From positions 186,001 through 250,000 of the forward strand of contig NGFH01000011.1 in NCBI GenBank assembly GCA_002215675.1: a DNA stretch of 64,000 nt, read 5' to 3'. The notes under the pieces are model-generated. The model was not told the origin of the DNA. It ran no database searches and saw only the letters and a list, made by a program, of their open reading frames with translations. Positions 17,673 through 25,969 of the stretch are shown here, piece by piece; positions within the stretch are counted from its first letter, which is position 1, and every line of letters begins with the position of its first letter. The position numbers and the translations under genes were made by a program. This stretch comes from Bacteroidetes bacterium 2013_40CM_41_45 (GTDB taxonomy: Bacteria > Bacteroidota > Bacteroidia > AKYH767-A > 2013-40CM-41-45).

Positions 17673-18914
17673 TTATTTTTTGAGGAATTTATTTGAGTAC
17701 TGAGTGCGTTCGCCCACTTTTAAAATATATGTACCGCCAGATAGCTCACTAATATTTATGTTCCCGCTTTCTGCTGTTAGTTTACCGTTCAGAACCGTTC
17801 TTCCGCAGATATCAGAAATAACGTAAGGTGAACCCGTTAAAGAAGGATTCATAACTACCGTAATAAAATCGCTTGCGGGGTTAGGATAAATTGTGGAAAT
17901 ATTTTCTTGCAAATTATTTTCATTGATGCCTGAAGGAATTGTAAATTCCCACAAGTCATTCCTGGTAGTTAGGTTAGCATGATATCCGGTACCGGCAAAA
18001 GCCCTTATGCCTGTTGATACAGCAAACTCACCTGCAATGGCTGCTCCGTTAAAGGCAGAAAGCTGAGTCCATGAATCGGTTACCGGATCGTATTTGCAAA
18101 ATTGATTGGATAAACCGACAGGGTTTAAGTTGACACCTCCCACAACGTATAAAGCAGAGTCTAAAACAAATGCGCCCGCATCCACTGTATAATTAGACGG
18201 AAAATTTGCTTTGGCTGTCCAGGAATTTGATATGGGATCATACTCCCAAAAACCAGGATGGTTTATGGTTTCCTGAACATTGCAACCCAAGCCAGCGTAT
18301 CCTTTATTGTTTATTGAAACCCCTATTGAAAAATCCCTTCCTAAAAAATCAGGGATATCCGCTTTCTGAATCCAACTATCTGTAGCAGGGTCATATTCCC
18401 ATAAATCTGAAAAAGCAATATTATTAGTAGAGTTAGGACCGAATACAAATCCATCTCCGCCACCCAGGTATGCTTTATTTCCAATCACAAAAGCATAAGC
18501 TTCTCTTCTTTGGTTTTCATGCTGTGGTTGACCGGCAGGCAATCCGGTTTTCTGAACCCAGGAGCTTGTTACCGGATTATACTCCCATAAATCATCAAGA
18601 TATCCAAAATCGTTTCCCCCTGTAGCTATATAACCTTTATTATTCAGTACAAAGGAAACAGCTCCATACCTTTCGGGGCCGGGGAAATCTGGTTTATGTG
18701 TCCATGTGTTAGATGCAATATCATACTCCCAAAAATCCTTTAGGATATTTGCAGAATTATCAACTCCACCCATCACATAAATTTTTCCGCTAATCGTAAA
18801 CGCTGTTGATTTTGATTTTGCAATACCCGAGAAATTTGCTCTTGGAGACCACTGTGCTGATACTGCTAGCGACACCAAAAGCATGCTTAATAAGGTTAGT
18901 AATTTTGTTTTCAT
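17673..18914 (-). CDS. Kelch-repeat (galactose-oxidase-like) protein with T9SS domain
   Basis: 413 aa with a signal peptide (to about AVSAQ). Six kelch blades with GGxD/YxxxxNxW signatures follow (GKIYVMGGVDN...DFWEYDIASNTWTHK and so on), and then a T9SS sorting domain (ISTIYPNPASDF...YSNKFLKK). No catalytic galactose oxidase residues are recognisable, so it is probably a binding propeller. It is first in an operon with two cupredoxins. The promoter region carries a motif shared with the DUF4242 gene and the nearby LytS/LytTR operon. Confidence 0.85.
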   Translation of the reverse strand: MKTKLLTLLSMLLVSLAVSAQWSPRANFSGIAKSKSTAFTISGKIYVMGGVDNSANILKDFWEYDIASNTWTHKPDFPGPERYGAVSFVLNNKGYIATGGNDFGYLDDLWEYNPVTSSWVQKTGLPAGQPQHENQRREAYAFVIGNKAYLGGGDGFVFGPNSTNNIAFSDLWEYDPATDSWIQKADIPDFLGRDFSIGVSINNKGYAGLGCNVQETINHPGFWEYDPISNSWTAKANFPSNYTVDAGAFVLDSALYVVGGVNLNPVGLSNQFCKYDPVTDSWTQLSAFNGAAIAGEFAVSTGIRAFAGTGYHANLTTRNDLWEFTIPSGINENNLQENISTIYPNPASDFITVVMNPSLTGSPYVISDICGRTVLNGKLTAESGNINISELSGGTYILKVGERTQYSNKFLKK

Positions 18915-18940
18915 TTTTAATTAGATTTTAAATATGGCTG

Positions 18941-19009
18941 CAAATAACCGTGTAGAAAAAATTATTTAAAAATTAATTACACCAACTTGGTATTTCACTT
19001 GACGTAAAG
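18941..19009 (-). promoter_or_regulatory. Candidate LytTR-controlled promoter, copy A
   Basis: On the gene strand: CTTTACGTCAAG, 14 nt, GGTGTAA, 28 nt, then GTTATTTG as an approximate -7 box. The same arrangement occurs upstream of the DUF4242 gene (copy B) and the LytS kinase gene (copy C). The whole block of about 70 bp is nearly identical between A and B. It lies 27-95 bp upstream of the kelch gene start. The rest of the 215-bp gap holds nothing recognisable. Confidence 0.6.
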
Positions 19010-19129
19010 CAATTGAACAGTATCTTTTTTGAAAACGCTGATTTTGCGGATATTTTACAAGGAGAATTTTTGTTTTCACTGAAATTTGAAGCTTATAAGT
19101 TTGAGTAGCCGGATAAAACGAGGCACCTA

Positions 19130-19761
19130 CTATTTTCCCTGTTTAACTTTTGTTACGCGAGCCGGGATAAGCCCATGTGCTTCTTTATGAGTTTCGCTGA
19201 GTGAAGTAGAATCTTTCGCCTGAGCCAAACACATAACCACACCATTTTCTACATCGACCCAATAATTAATAAGGTTCACATCGTGCTTTGCCTGAACTGC
19301 CAAATCTTTTTGGTGTGCTCCTGCTACATCCTGATCGGAAACTTTTCCTGCGCCTAATAATGCACATCCAGAAAGAGATTGTTCTTACCTTGCAGAGCAG
19401 CAGCAGTTCCTTCGCTTACTTTATACAAAGTATTTGCCGGGATTCCGCTGCCTTCAGCATATGTCTTTTTGATTGATACAGTATCGGCAGCAGATGAAAG
19501 CCAAAACATGAGACCTTCATTTTCATTTACCCAATAGTTAATAAAATGCACTCCGTATTTTTTGCTGACAGTAACGTCTTTAGCGTGCAATTTTGCAACC
19601 GCTTCATATTTAACTTTGGCGGGCAAATGATGAACATCCAGATAAAGATTTTTCACGGCTTCTTTACGGATTGCTGTTTCGGCTTTGGTTGTTTGTGCGT
19701 GAAGCGGAAGCGAGGCAATGCTTAGCGCAACGATGGTTATAATGGAAAGAATGTTTTTCAT
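19130..19761 (-). pseudogene. Double DUF4242 exported protein, frameshifted
   Basis: The track shows only the first 135 aa (19354..19761). Past its stop the next frame continues the same protein: LGAGKVSDQDVAGAHQKDLA ... YWVDVENGVVMCLAQAKD ... LIPARVTKVKQGK, to the stop at 19130. One missing T in CATTATTAGG (expected CATTATTTAGG) breaks the frame. Repaired, it is a signal peptide plus two DUF4242 domains (nickel-binding SCO4226-like family; each begins NLYLDVHH/NLFLDVHY). It is either a real recent inactivation or an assembly/sequencing error. The promoter carries motif copy B. Confidence 0.8.
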
Positions 19762-19802
19762 AATTAGTAGTTTTAAAATTTTATAAGTTTTAATTACAGG
19801 CG

Positions 19803-19871
19803 CAAATAACCATGTGAAAAAAATTCCTTAAAAATTAATTACACTAACTTGATATTTTACTTGACATAAAG
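19803..19871 (-). promoter_or_regulatory. Candidate LytTR-controlled promoter, copy B
   Basis: Gene-strand order CTTTATGTCAAG, 14 nt, AGTGTAA, 28 nt, GTTATTTG; spacing identical to copy A. Located 42-110 bp upstream of the DUF4242 start. Confidence 0.6.
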
Positions 19872-19930
19872 AAATTACTCTGTACAACTATTTACAATGG
19901 CATTTATCTATAGCTGCAAATGCAGTGACA

Positions 19931-20437
19931 ATGAAAAATAAATACACAACCCCAAGGCTTTTATTGAATGAAATAAATTTAAGTGATGCTGAATTTATTT
20001 TGGAATTAGTTAATACTCCTGAATGGATAAAATTTATAGGGAATAGAAATATCAACACTAATAAAAAAGCAGGGGAGTATGTCCAAAAGATAATTGATGA
20101 CCCGGCTATTATTTATTGGATTGTAAGAACACGGGATAATGAAATTCCGATAGGTATTATAACTTTAATTAAGCGAGATTACTTAGACCATCATGATATA
20201 GGTTTCGCCTTTCTTTCGCAGTATACCAAACAAGGTTATGCTTACGAGGCGACGGCGGAAGTATTAAAGGATATAATAAAAGACTCCGCCCATTCCCGCA
20301 TTCTTGCAACAACCGTAAAAGGAAATTCCAGGTCAATTAAACTTCTGGAAAAGTTAGGGTTTCAATTTGAAAATCAAATTCAGTATGAGAACGAAATGTT
20401 GCTTGTTTATTCTGTTTTAAGAAACAAACTAATATAA
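19931..20437 (+). CDS. GNAT acetyltransferase, RimJ/RimL-like
   Basis: 168 aa. TPRLLLNEINLSDAEFILEL at the start and GIITLIKRDYLDHHDIGFAF, then QYTKQGYAYEATAEVL (acetyl-CoA loop) and GNSRSIKLLEKLGF are typical of the RimJ/RimL-type GNAT fold. The substrate is unknown. The track begins at GTG 19925; I prefer the ATG two codons later. It is followed after 6 bp by a DUF1272 gene, so they are probably cotranscribed. Confidence 0.8.
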   Translation: MKNKYTTPRLLLNEINLSDAEFILELVNTPEWIKFIGNRNINTNKKAGEYVQKIIDDPAIIYWIVRTRDNEIPIGIITLIKRDYLDHHDIGFAFLSQYTKQGYAYEATAEVLKDIIKDSAHSRILATTVKGNSRSIKLLEKLGFQFENQIQYENEMLLVYSVLRNKLI

Positions 20438-20443
20438 TTAACC

Positions 20444-20749
20444 ATGCTTGAACTTAGACCCATTTGCGAAAACTGTGGCAAGGACTTGCCCAATGACAGC
20501 AATGAAGCGATGATTTGCACTTTTGAATGTACCTTCTGTACAGAATGCGTTTCAAACATCTTGCGAAATGTTTGTCCGAATTGTGGAGGCGGTTTTGAAA
20601 AACGACCTACCCGGCCAGCCGAATGTGTAACTCCGGATTGCCTTAAAAATTTCCCGGCTAAGAAAGATAAAAAATTCCGCCCGGTTGTTCTTGAAAAATT
20701 CAAACCGCTTCAAGAGCATTATCACGATGTGGATCCAAGAAAGAGATGA
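20444..20749 (+). CDS. DUF1272 zinc-ribbon protein
   Basis: 101 aa. LELRPICENCGKDLPNDSNE, then CTFECTFCTECV and VCPNCGGGFEKRPTRP match the DUF1272 family of small cysteine-rich, presumably zinc-binding proteins. The function is unknown. The tail FRPVVLEKFKPLQEHYHDVD is an extension beyond the usual family length. Confidence 0.85.
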   Translation: MLELRPICENCGKDLPNDSNEAMICTFECTFCTECVSNILRNVCPNCGGGFEKRPTRPAECVTPDCLKNFPAKKDKKFRPVVLEKFKPLQEHYHDVDPRKR

Positions 20750-20822
20750 CGCAGCAAAATAAATGACAGTTTAGGCAAACCCTGCACATTGCTAAATTTA
20801 ACCTATTATTCAATGTGGTTTG

Positions 20823-20890
20823 CTTTACGTCAAGAATAGGTTGCGCATGGTGTAAATAGATATCGTTGACGGATGAACTATTTATATTTT
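20823..20890 (+). promoter_or_regulatory. Candidate LytTR-controlled promoter, copy C
   Basis: CTTTACGTCAAG, 14 nt, GGTGTAA, 27 nt, TATATTTT, reading toward the LytS/LytTR operon. The boxes match copies A and B in sequence, order, spacing and orientation, although the sequence between them differs, which argues that the boxes are the functional part. It implies autoregulation. Confidence 0.6.
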
Positions 20891-20914
20891 CGCACTATCA
20901 AATAACCCTTCCGG

Positions 20915-21952
20915 ATGTTCAGGGCAGTTTACAATTTTATTTTACGATATAAAATTCTTCACGTCATTTTTTGGGTGTGGGTTACTATATCCTTTGCACA
21001 CGAACTACAAGGCTACAGTAAAGACGACTTCCATATCAGCCTTGAGCTTGCAATTCTTACGGAGCTTTTTGCCATGGCGAGTGTGTATTTCACTATTTAT
21101 TTCCTTGTCCCTCGTTATTTCAATAAGGAAAAATATTTTCAATTTGTTTGTCTAACATTGTTGACAATACTAATGACATCAGTAGTTCTTGCTTTTGCTG
21201 AAAATGCTTTTACTGTCTATGTCGCAAAAAAACACGTACCGAGTTTCTTCTATGTAAGAATAATAAGCAACTCATTTGACACTACAATTAAGACCGTAGC
21301 ATTCGTGTCAATCTTTGCTGTTCAGAATAAAATTGAAACCGATGCCAAGAATAAAAAATTAGAGCGAGAGCAGCTGGAGGCGGAATTAAATTTTCTGAAA
21401 GCGCAGATTAACCCGCACTTTCTTTTTAATTCCATCAATAATATTTATGTGTTGATTGAAGAAGATAAAAAAACCGCCTCTGAAACATTGCTTCGCTTTT
21501 CCGAGCTGCTGCGGTACCAGCTTTATGAGTGCAGCGTTTCAAAAATGCCTTTGCAGAAGGAAACGGATTTCATTAAAAATTTTATTCAACTGGAAAAGCT
21601 GCGCCTTGGAGACCATATACAGGTCACTGATAATATGGAATCTGTTGCCGATTATTTTCAAATTGCCCCTTTTATTCTTTTGCCTTTTGTTGAAAATGCT
21701 TTCAAGCATGTTTCCCAGCATGAGCATGAGGCAAATTCAATCAGTATAGAATCGGGCATCCATGATGGGATTTTTCAGCTGGCGGTGCGAAATACATGCG
21801 AGGATGACCGTGGTGGAACAGTAAAACTGAACGGAGGAATAGGTTTACAAAATGTTAAGAGGAGATTGGAATTAATTTACCCCGGAAAATATCACCTCGA
21901 TATAAAAAAGGAAAATAAAATTCACACCGTAAACTTAAAGTTGAATGTCTGA
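20915..21952 (+). CDS. LytS-type sensor histidine kinase
   Basis: 345-aa membrane kinase. Four transmembrane helices cover about 1-145, then a short coiled coil, and a His_kinase domain with LKAQINPHFLFNSINNIYVL (phospho-acceptor His in NPHFLFN). The ATPase domain has PFILLPFVENAFKHV (N box) and GGIGLQNVKRRLELIYPG. There is no recognisable sensory domain in the periplasm. It overlaps the downstream LytTR regulator by 8 bp, so the two form a two-component pair. Its own promoter carries motif copy C. Confidence 0.9.
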   Translation: MFRAVYNFILRYKILHVIFWVWVTISFAHELQGYSKDDFHISLELAILTELFAMASVYFTIYFLVPRYFNKEKYFQFVCLTLLTILMTSVVLAFAENAFTVYVAKKHVPSFFYVRIISNSFDTTIKTVAFVSIFAVQNKIETDAKNKKLEREQLEAELNFLKAQINPHFLFNSINNIYVLIEEDKKTASETLLRFSELLRYQLYECSVSKMPLQKETDFIKNFIQLEKLRLGDHIQVTDNMESVADYFQIAPFILLPFVENAFKHVSQHEHEANSISIESGIHDGIFQLAVRNTCEDDRGGTVKLNGGIGLQNVKRRLELIYPGKYHLDIKKENKIHTVNLKLNV

Positions 21953-22673
21953 TAAGCTAAATTGCATTGTTGTCGATGATGAGCCGTTGGCAAGAAAAGG
22001 GATTGAAAATTTTGTGAAGGAAATTCCCTTTCTTAATATGGTGGCAAGCTGTTCAAACCCGCTCTCGGTGATGGAACTGCTTTCAAAACAAAAAATAGAT
22101 TTGATTTTTTTAGATGTGCAAATGCCGAAAATGACGGGGATAGAATTTTTGCGGACGGCTAAAAATCCTCCTCTTACTATCATTACTACGGCATTTCCAA
22201 ACTATGCGCTCGAGGGCTATGAATTGGATGTTATTGATTATTTAATCAAGCCCATTTCATACGAGCGGTTTATGAAAGCCGTAAATAAAGCAAAGGAATA
22301 TTTTGATGTTAAAGAGCAATCGTTGTCATCCGGCAACGATGAAATTGATTATTTCTTTATCAAGTGCGAAAAGCATTTTGAAAAAGTATTTCTCAATGAA
22401 ATACTTTTTGTTGAAGCGTTGCAAAATTATGTCATGATACATACAGATAAGAAACGCCTTATTACGTACGTGACCTTGAAAACCGTAGAGGAGTACCTGC
22501 CGCAATCACAATTCATAAAAGTGAGCAAGTCTTACATTGTTCCCATACCAAAGATTGACAGCATTAGCGGTAACGAAATAAAAATTGGTTCTCATTCTAT
22601 CCCCATCGGCAGAACCATGAAAGAGGAAGTGCTCAATACTCTTTTTAAAAACAAATTGCTAAAAAGGCAATAG
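21945..22673 (+). CDS. LytTR-family response regulator
   Basis: 242 aa. The receiver domain (1-120) has the acidic pair VVDDEP, phospho-acceptor Asp in LIFLDVQMPKMTG and Lys in YLIKPISY. The LytTR DNA-binding domain (about 140-240) includes ILFVEALQNYVMIHTDKKR and FIKVSKSYIVPIPKIDSI. It is translated with the overlapping kinase. Likely targets are the three promoters with CTTTAYGTCAAG-N14-RGTGTAA. A decayed fragment of a close relative is at 29.5 kb. Confidence 0.92.
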   Translation: MSDKLNCIVVDDEPLARKGIENFVKEIPFLNMVASCSNPLSVMELLSKQKIDLIFLDVQMPKMTGIEFLRTAKNPPLTIITTAFPNYALEGYELDVIDYLIKPISYERFMKAVNKAKEYFDVKEQSLSSGNDEIDYFFIKCEKHFEKVFLNEILFVEALQNYVMIHTDKKRLITYVTLKTVEEYLPQSQFIKVSKSYIVPIPKIDSISGNEIKIGSHSIPIGRTMKEEVLNTLFKNKLLKRQ

Positions 22674-23117
22674 CAGCGAGCTATAGGAAAGCACCATTAC
22701 TAAAATTAGAAGGAATGTTAAAAGCCCAAAATTGTTTTTTCATATCTTCAAAAAGTTCAACTTTAAACAGCTTGGCTTAGGGGATTGACTGCTTCAAAAA
22801 TTCTTTCGGTTGATGTGCTTGTTGAATTTGTATCCCGAAGATTTATACCAACGAAGCATAACTTTTAACGGGAATCGGAATTTGATTTTTCCGTTGCCCC
22901 TGCGTTTTCACTAACATCTCCAATTCAAATTCTAATTTTTCGAATATCCTTTCCGTATTTGTCAGAATTCTGATTACTTACGAAGAGTAGAGGCTGGATT
23001 CCGATAAGGATTTATGCTGACGGCTAATAAATTCTGCCGTTTACTAAAAACAACAAACAGTTCCACATGCATCGCCATACTTTTGATTCGAAATAAAAAT
23101 TCTTAACAATTAAAAAT
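22674..23117. other. Gene-free 444-bp region with a -7 box
   Basis: I see no gene in either strand. A TACTTTTG box at 23078-23085 lies 32 bp before the following small ORF and fits the Bacteroidota -7 consensus; no matching -33 TTTG is present. Confidence 0.4.
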
Positions 23118-23330
23118 ATGACTAAAACAAAAATTACCCGTAGCCCCGAATTCCTTTCATGGCTTAATTCAGAAAATAAAAATGACAGATATGATTTCTC
23201 AGGTACATCATATTATCGCCGGAAACAAGCAGCAAAAAATAAAAAATTCTTTGCAGCTTCAATTGTTTTGATGATTGTAATCAGCAACTTCTTGGTGATT
23301 TCTCTTGTTTTCTATCAAGGAATTCGATGA
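23118..23330 (+). CDS. Small single-helix membrane protein
   Basis: 70 aa: a charged N-terminal part (ITRSPEFLSWLNSENKNDRY), a basic stretch (YRRKQAAKNKK), then one transmembrane helix (FFAASIVLMIVISNFLVISL). No family recognised. It is preceded by a TACTTTTG box and is the first of three small single-helix proteins in a row. Confidence 0.55.
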   Translation: MTKTKITRSPEFLSWLNSENKNDRYDFSGTSYYRRKQAAKNKKFFAASIVLMIVISNFLVISLVFYQGIR

Positions 23331-23505
23331 AAAGTCTTCTGTTTCATTTTCAGGCAAGGATTAATATGTAACTACTAACTGCAAATGTCATTCGCTAAGT
23401 AAATAAGTCAATTACTCATTCATTTACCAACAACCGCAGCAAGGCAAATACTTTTGACATCATATTTAAAAAGATAATAATGAATCTCAAAAATTATAAA
23501 TCATT

Positions 23506-23706
23506 ATGAAAACAAAAATGCAAAACAAACTTCCATATGAATCTAAAGAAGAAATGCTGATGCAATTCAAAGAAGAAAAGCATCCTTTCCTCTCCGGGCT
23601 TTTACACTTGTTTAGTCTGAAGAAGAGCACTGATATTTTCGGGCATTTGCTTGCATGGGCGCTGCTGAGCTGCCTGCTGCTGGTTGTTTCAATATTTATT
23701 TTTTAA
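23506..23706 (+). CDS. Small single-helix membrane protein
   Basis: 66 aa with a cytosolic N-terminal part (PYESKEEMLMQFKEEKHPF) and a C-terminal helix (LLAWALLSCLLLVVSIFIF). No family recognised. It is 3 bp before another small membrane peptide, so the two may be cotranscribed. Confidence 0.5.
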   Translation: MKTKMQNKLPYESKEEMLMQFKEEKHPFLSGLLHLFSLKKSTDIFGHLLAWALLSCLLLVVSIFIF

Positions 23707-23709
23707 AAC

Positions 23710-23832
23710 ATGAAACAAATCATATACCATCCAGGCATGGCTATGAAAAGAAGAAAATTTTTTGTCACCGCTTCTGTTATTCTCCTGCTCACGATTAATT
23801 TCTTTTTACTCCATTCTTTTTTTATAAGGTGA
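23710..23832 (+). CDS. 40-aa membrane peptide
   Basis: Too short for the track. MKQIIYHPGMAMKRRKFFVT is followed by one hydrophobic helix ending HSFFIR and a TGA at 23830. RRKFF-TAS resembles KKFFAAS of the first small protein in this group, so the two may be related. An alternative start is the internal MAMKRRK. Confidence 0.4.
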   Translation: MKQIIYHPGMAMKRRKFFVTASVILLLTINFFLLHSFFIR

Positions 23833-23877
23833 AAAAATACCATACAAATATTTTGAAATCGTAAATAACAAACTCAA

Positions 23878-25425
23878 ATGAAGAAAAAACTACTTTTAAT
23901 AAAGGCCGGAACAATCATGAAGATGATTTCTATTCCCCTTTCATGTTCTGCGCAATTGATGACGAATAATACCGTAGCCATTACTATTACCGGTGGCGCG
24001 CAGTTAACAGTGAAAGGAGACATACAGAATAATGCTGGAACAACAATAGGTAACTCCGGAACCATTGACCTTAATGGTAACTGGATAAACAATTCAGGGA
24101 GCAGTGTTTTCGGAACATCGGCAGGAACCGTTTTGATGAATGGGGCCAATCAAAATATTGATGGAAGCAATTCAACGGTATTTAATAATTTAACTATACA
24201 AGGAAGCGGAACGAAAACGCTTTTGCTCACCACCACCACAGGGGGTGCATATGTAACTCCTGCAGGCACTCTTGCCATGGAGTCTTCGGTTTTAGACCTC
24301 AATTCAAATACACTTTTCATTACCAATCCTAATTCAAGCGGAATAACATCCCTGGCGGGGTCTATAAAAAGTGAAATGGTAAATAACTCTTCCAAGGTGG
24401 ATTGGGATATGCAGAATGCGCAGGGAGGACACATCGTTCCATTTTCAAATAATGCAGGAACAATTATTCCTTTCAAATATGAAGTCACTGATAATAATAA
24501 CCACGGTCATGTTGTAATGTCAACATATGCAACTAATACATCCAACATTCCTTACCCAGTTTCTCCGAATATGGTTACCGATGTGAATACTCTGGGAGAC
24601 GGCACTCCTTCCAACATGGTGCACAGGTTCTGGCAGGTTGATGTTCAAAATGCGGGAGTGTTTTCTGCCCTCACCTTTACATTTGACCCTGCAACGGAAG
24701 CTCCCGCCGGCCCGGGATTATTGCTTGCACAAAACTGGAACAATGCAAGCGCATGGAATTCTCCATCTGCATTCCAGAGCGCATTGGGCCCGGATTCCAT
24801 TCAATTATTCAACAACGACAAATACGGAACATTCGGAATTGCCAAAGGTTTTTCTATTCTTCCTGTAACTCTTGTGAGCTTTTTTGCTGTACTCAATTCA
24901 GGGGAGGTTGATATTGCCTGGGCTACGGCTGCTGAAATCAATAACGATTATTTTACGGTGCAGCGCTCTGTTAACGGTAATGATTTTGAAACCGTAGCAG
25001 TAGTCGATGGCGCAGGCAACAGCACTGTGATGCTGAACTACAATGCAGTAGATAAAAATCCGTACTATGGAATTTCCTACTACCGCTTAAAGCAAACCGA
25101 TTATGATGGCGCGACTTCGTATTCGCAAATAGTGATTATTAATAATTCAGTCACTTTGGCCACTGACGTAATGTTTTATCCAAACCCTATTACAGAGTAT
25201 GCGCTCATTTCTGTTAATGCATCAATAAAGCATGCAGGCAATATAGATTTTGAATTATATGATGTAGCCGGAAAGAAAATTATGGGCACCCAGCTCATGC
25301 ATTTGAATGCCTTGGCCGAAAATGTTTTCAGGTTTGAAAGAGGAAACCTCACACCGGGTACTTATTTCTTCCGCTTTATAAACAATGGGGAGAAAATGTC
25401 TGAAGGAAAATTAGTTGTGCAGTAA
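23878..25425 (+). CDS. Secreted T9SS protein with autotransporter-like beta region
   Basis: 515 aa. The N-terminal signal is followed by a beta-helix-like region of short N/G/T-rich repeats (VKGDIQNNAGTTIGNSGTID, LNGNWINNSG). The domain LPVTLVSFFAVLNSGEVDIAWATA...YYRLKQTDYDG comes next; it very often precedes Bacteroidota sorting domains. The T9SS type A domain follows (DVMFYPNPITEY...SEGKLVVQ). It is a surface or released protein of unknown ligand. Confidence 0.8.
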   Translation: MKKKLLLIKAGTIMKMISIPLSCSAQLMTNNTVAITITGGAQLTVKGDIQNNAGTTIGNSGTIDLNGNWINNSGSSVFGTSAGTVLMNGANQNIDGSNSTVFNNLTIQGSGTKTLLLTTTTGGAYVTPAGTLAMESSVLDLNSNTLFITNPNSSGITSLAGSIKSEMVNNSSKVDWDMQNAQGGHIVPFSNNAGTIIPFKYEVTDNNNHGHVVMSTYATNTSNIPYPVSPNMVTDVNTLGDGTPSNMVHRFWQVDVQNAGVFSALTFTFDPATEAPAGPGLLLAQNWNNASAWNSPSAFQSALGPDSIQLFNNDKYGTFGIAKGFSILPVTLVSFFAVLNSGEVDIAWATAAEINNDYFTVQRSVNGNDFETVAVVDGAGNSTVMLNYNAVDKNPYYGISYYRLKQTDYDGATSYSQIVIINNSVTLATDVMFYPNPITEYALISVNASIKHAGNIDFELYDVAGKKIMGTQLMHLNALAENVFRFERGNLTPGTYFFRFINNGEKMSEGKLVVQ

Positions 25426-25443
25426 TAGAACCGGTCGCTCATG

Positions 25444-25911
25444 TTATAAGTATAATTCCATTTTAATATTTGCCCTTTCGTAAAGTCCTTGCTCCAATTC
25501 AGCTTCTGCAAACCCGTATTTTTGATAAAGATGTATAGCTGATTTTAATTGTGTGTTTGAGTATAAAATAAGTTTTTGAATCCGTTTTTGTTTTGCAATT
25601 TTCAGACAATGTTCCAGTAACATTGTTCCTATTCCGTATCCTTGTGCGCTGCCGGTAACGGCCATTTTGCCCAATTCAAAAATTTGCTCCGTTTTTTTTA
25701 AAAGGGATGCTGTCCCGACAATCTTATTATTCCTTCTGGCGTAAAAGATAAAACCACCCTTATCAATAATTTGCTCTTTAGGATTTGCAAGAGAAATAAC
25801 ATCGCCTTTTTCAACGCGAAAATATTTTTCAAGCCACTCATAGTTGAGTGTTTTGATGGAATCTTTTAAATCATCTGTGTAATCGATTATTTCAATTCTA
25901 TCCCTGTTCAT
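25444..25911 (-). CDS. GNAT acetyltransferase
   Basis: 155 aa. FIFYARRNNKIVGTASLLKK, then FELGKMAVTGSAQGYGIGTM (acetyl-CoA binding QGYGIGT) and IHLYQKYGFAEAEL define a GNAT N-acetyltransferase. It is similar in type to small MarR-associated or tabtoxin-resistance-like GNATs. The substrate is unknown. It converges on the T9SS gene at 23.9 kb. Confidence 0.85.
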   Translation of the reverse strand: MNRDRIEIIDYTDDLKDSIKTLNYEWLEKYFRVEKGDVISLANPKEQIIDKGGFIFYARRNNKIVGTASLLKKTEQIFELGKMAVTGSAQGYGIGTMLLEHCLKIAKQKRIQKLILYSNTQLKSAIHLYQKYGFAEAELEQGLYERANIKMELYL

Positions 25912-25969
25912 GTTTGCAAAAGATGCCCGCCACGGAGAAAGCCAAAAGCATGGCAGGCAAGGGTGTCTC

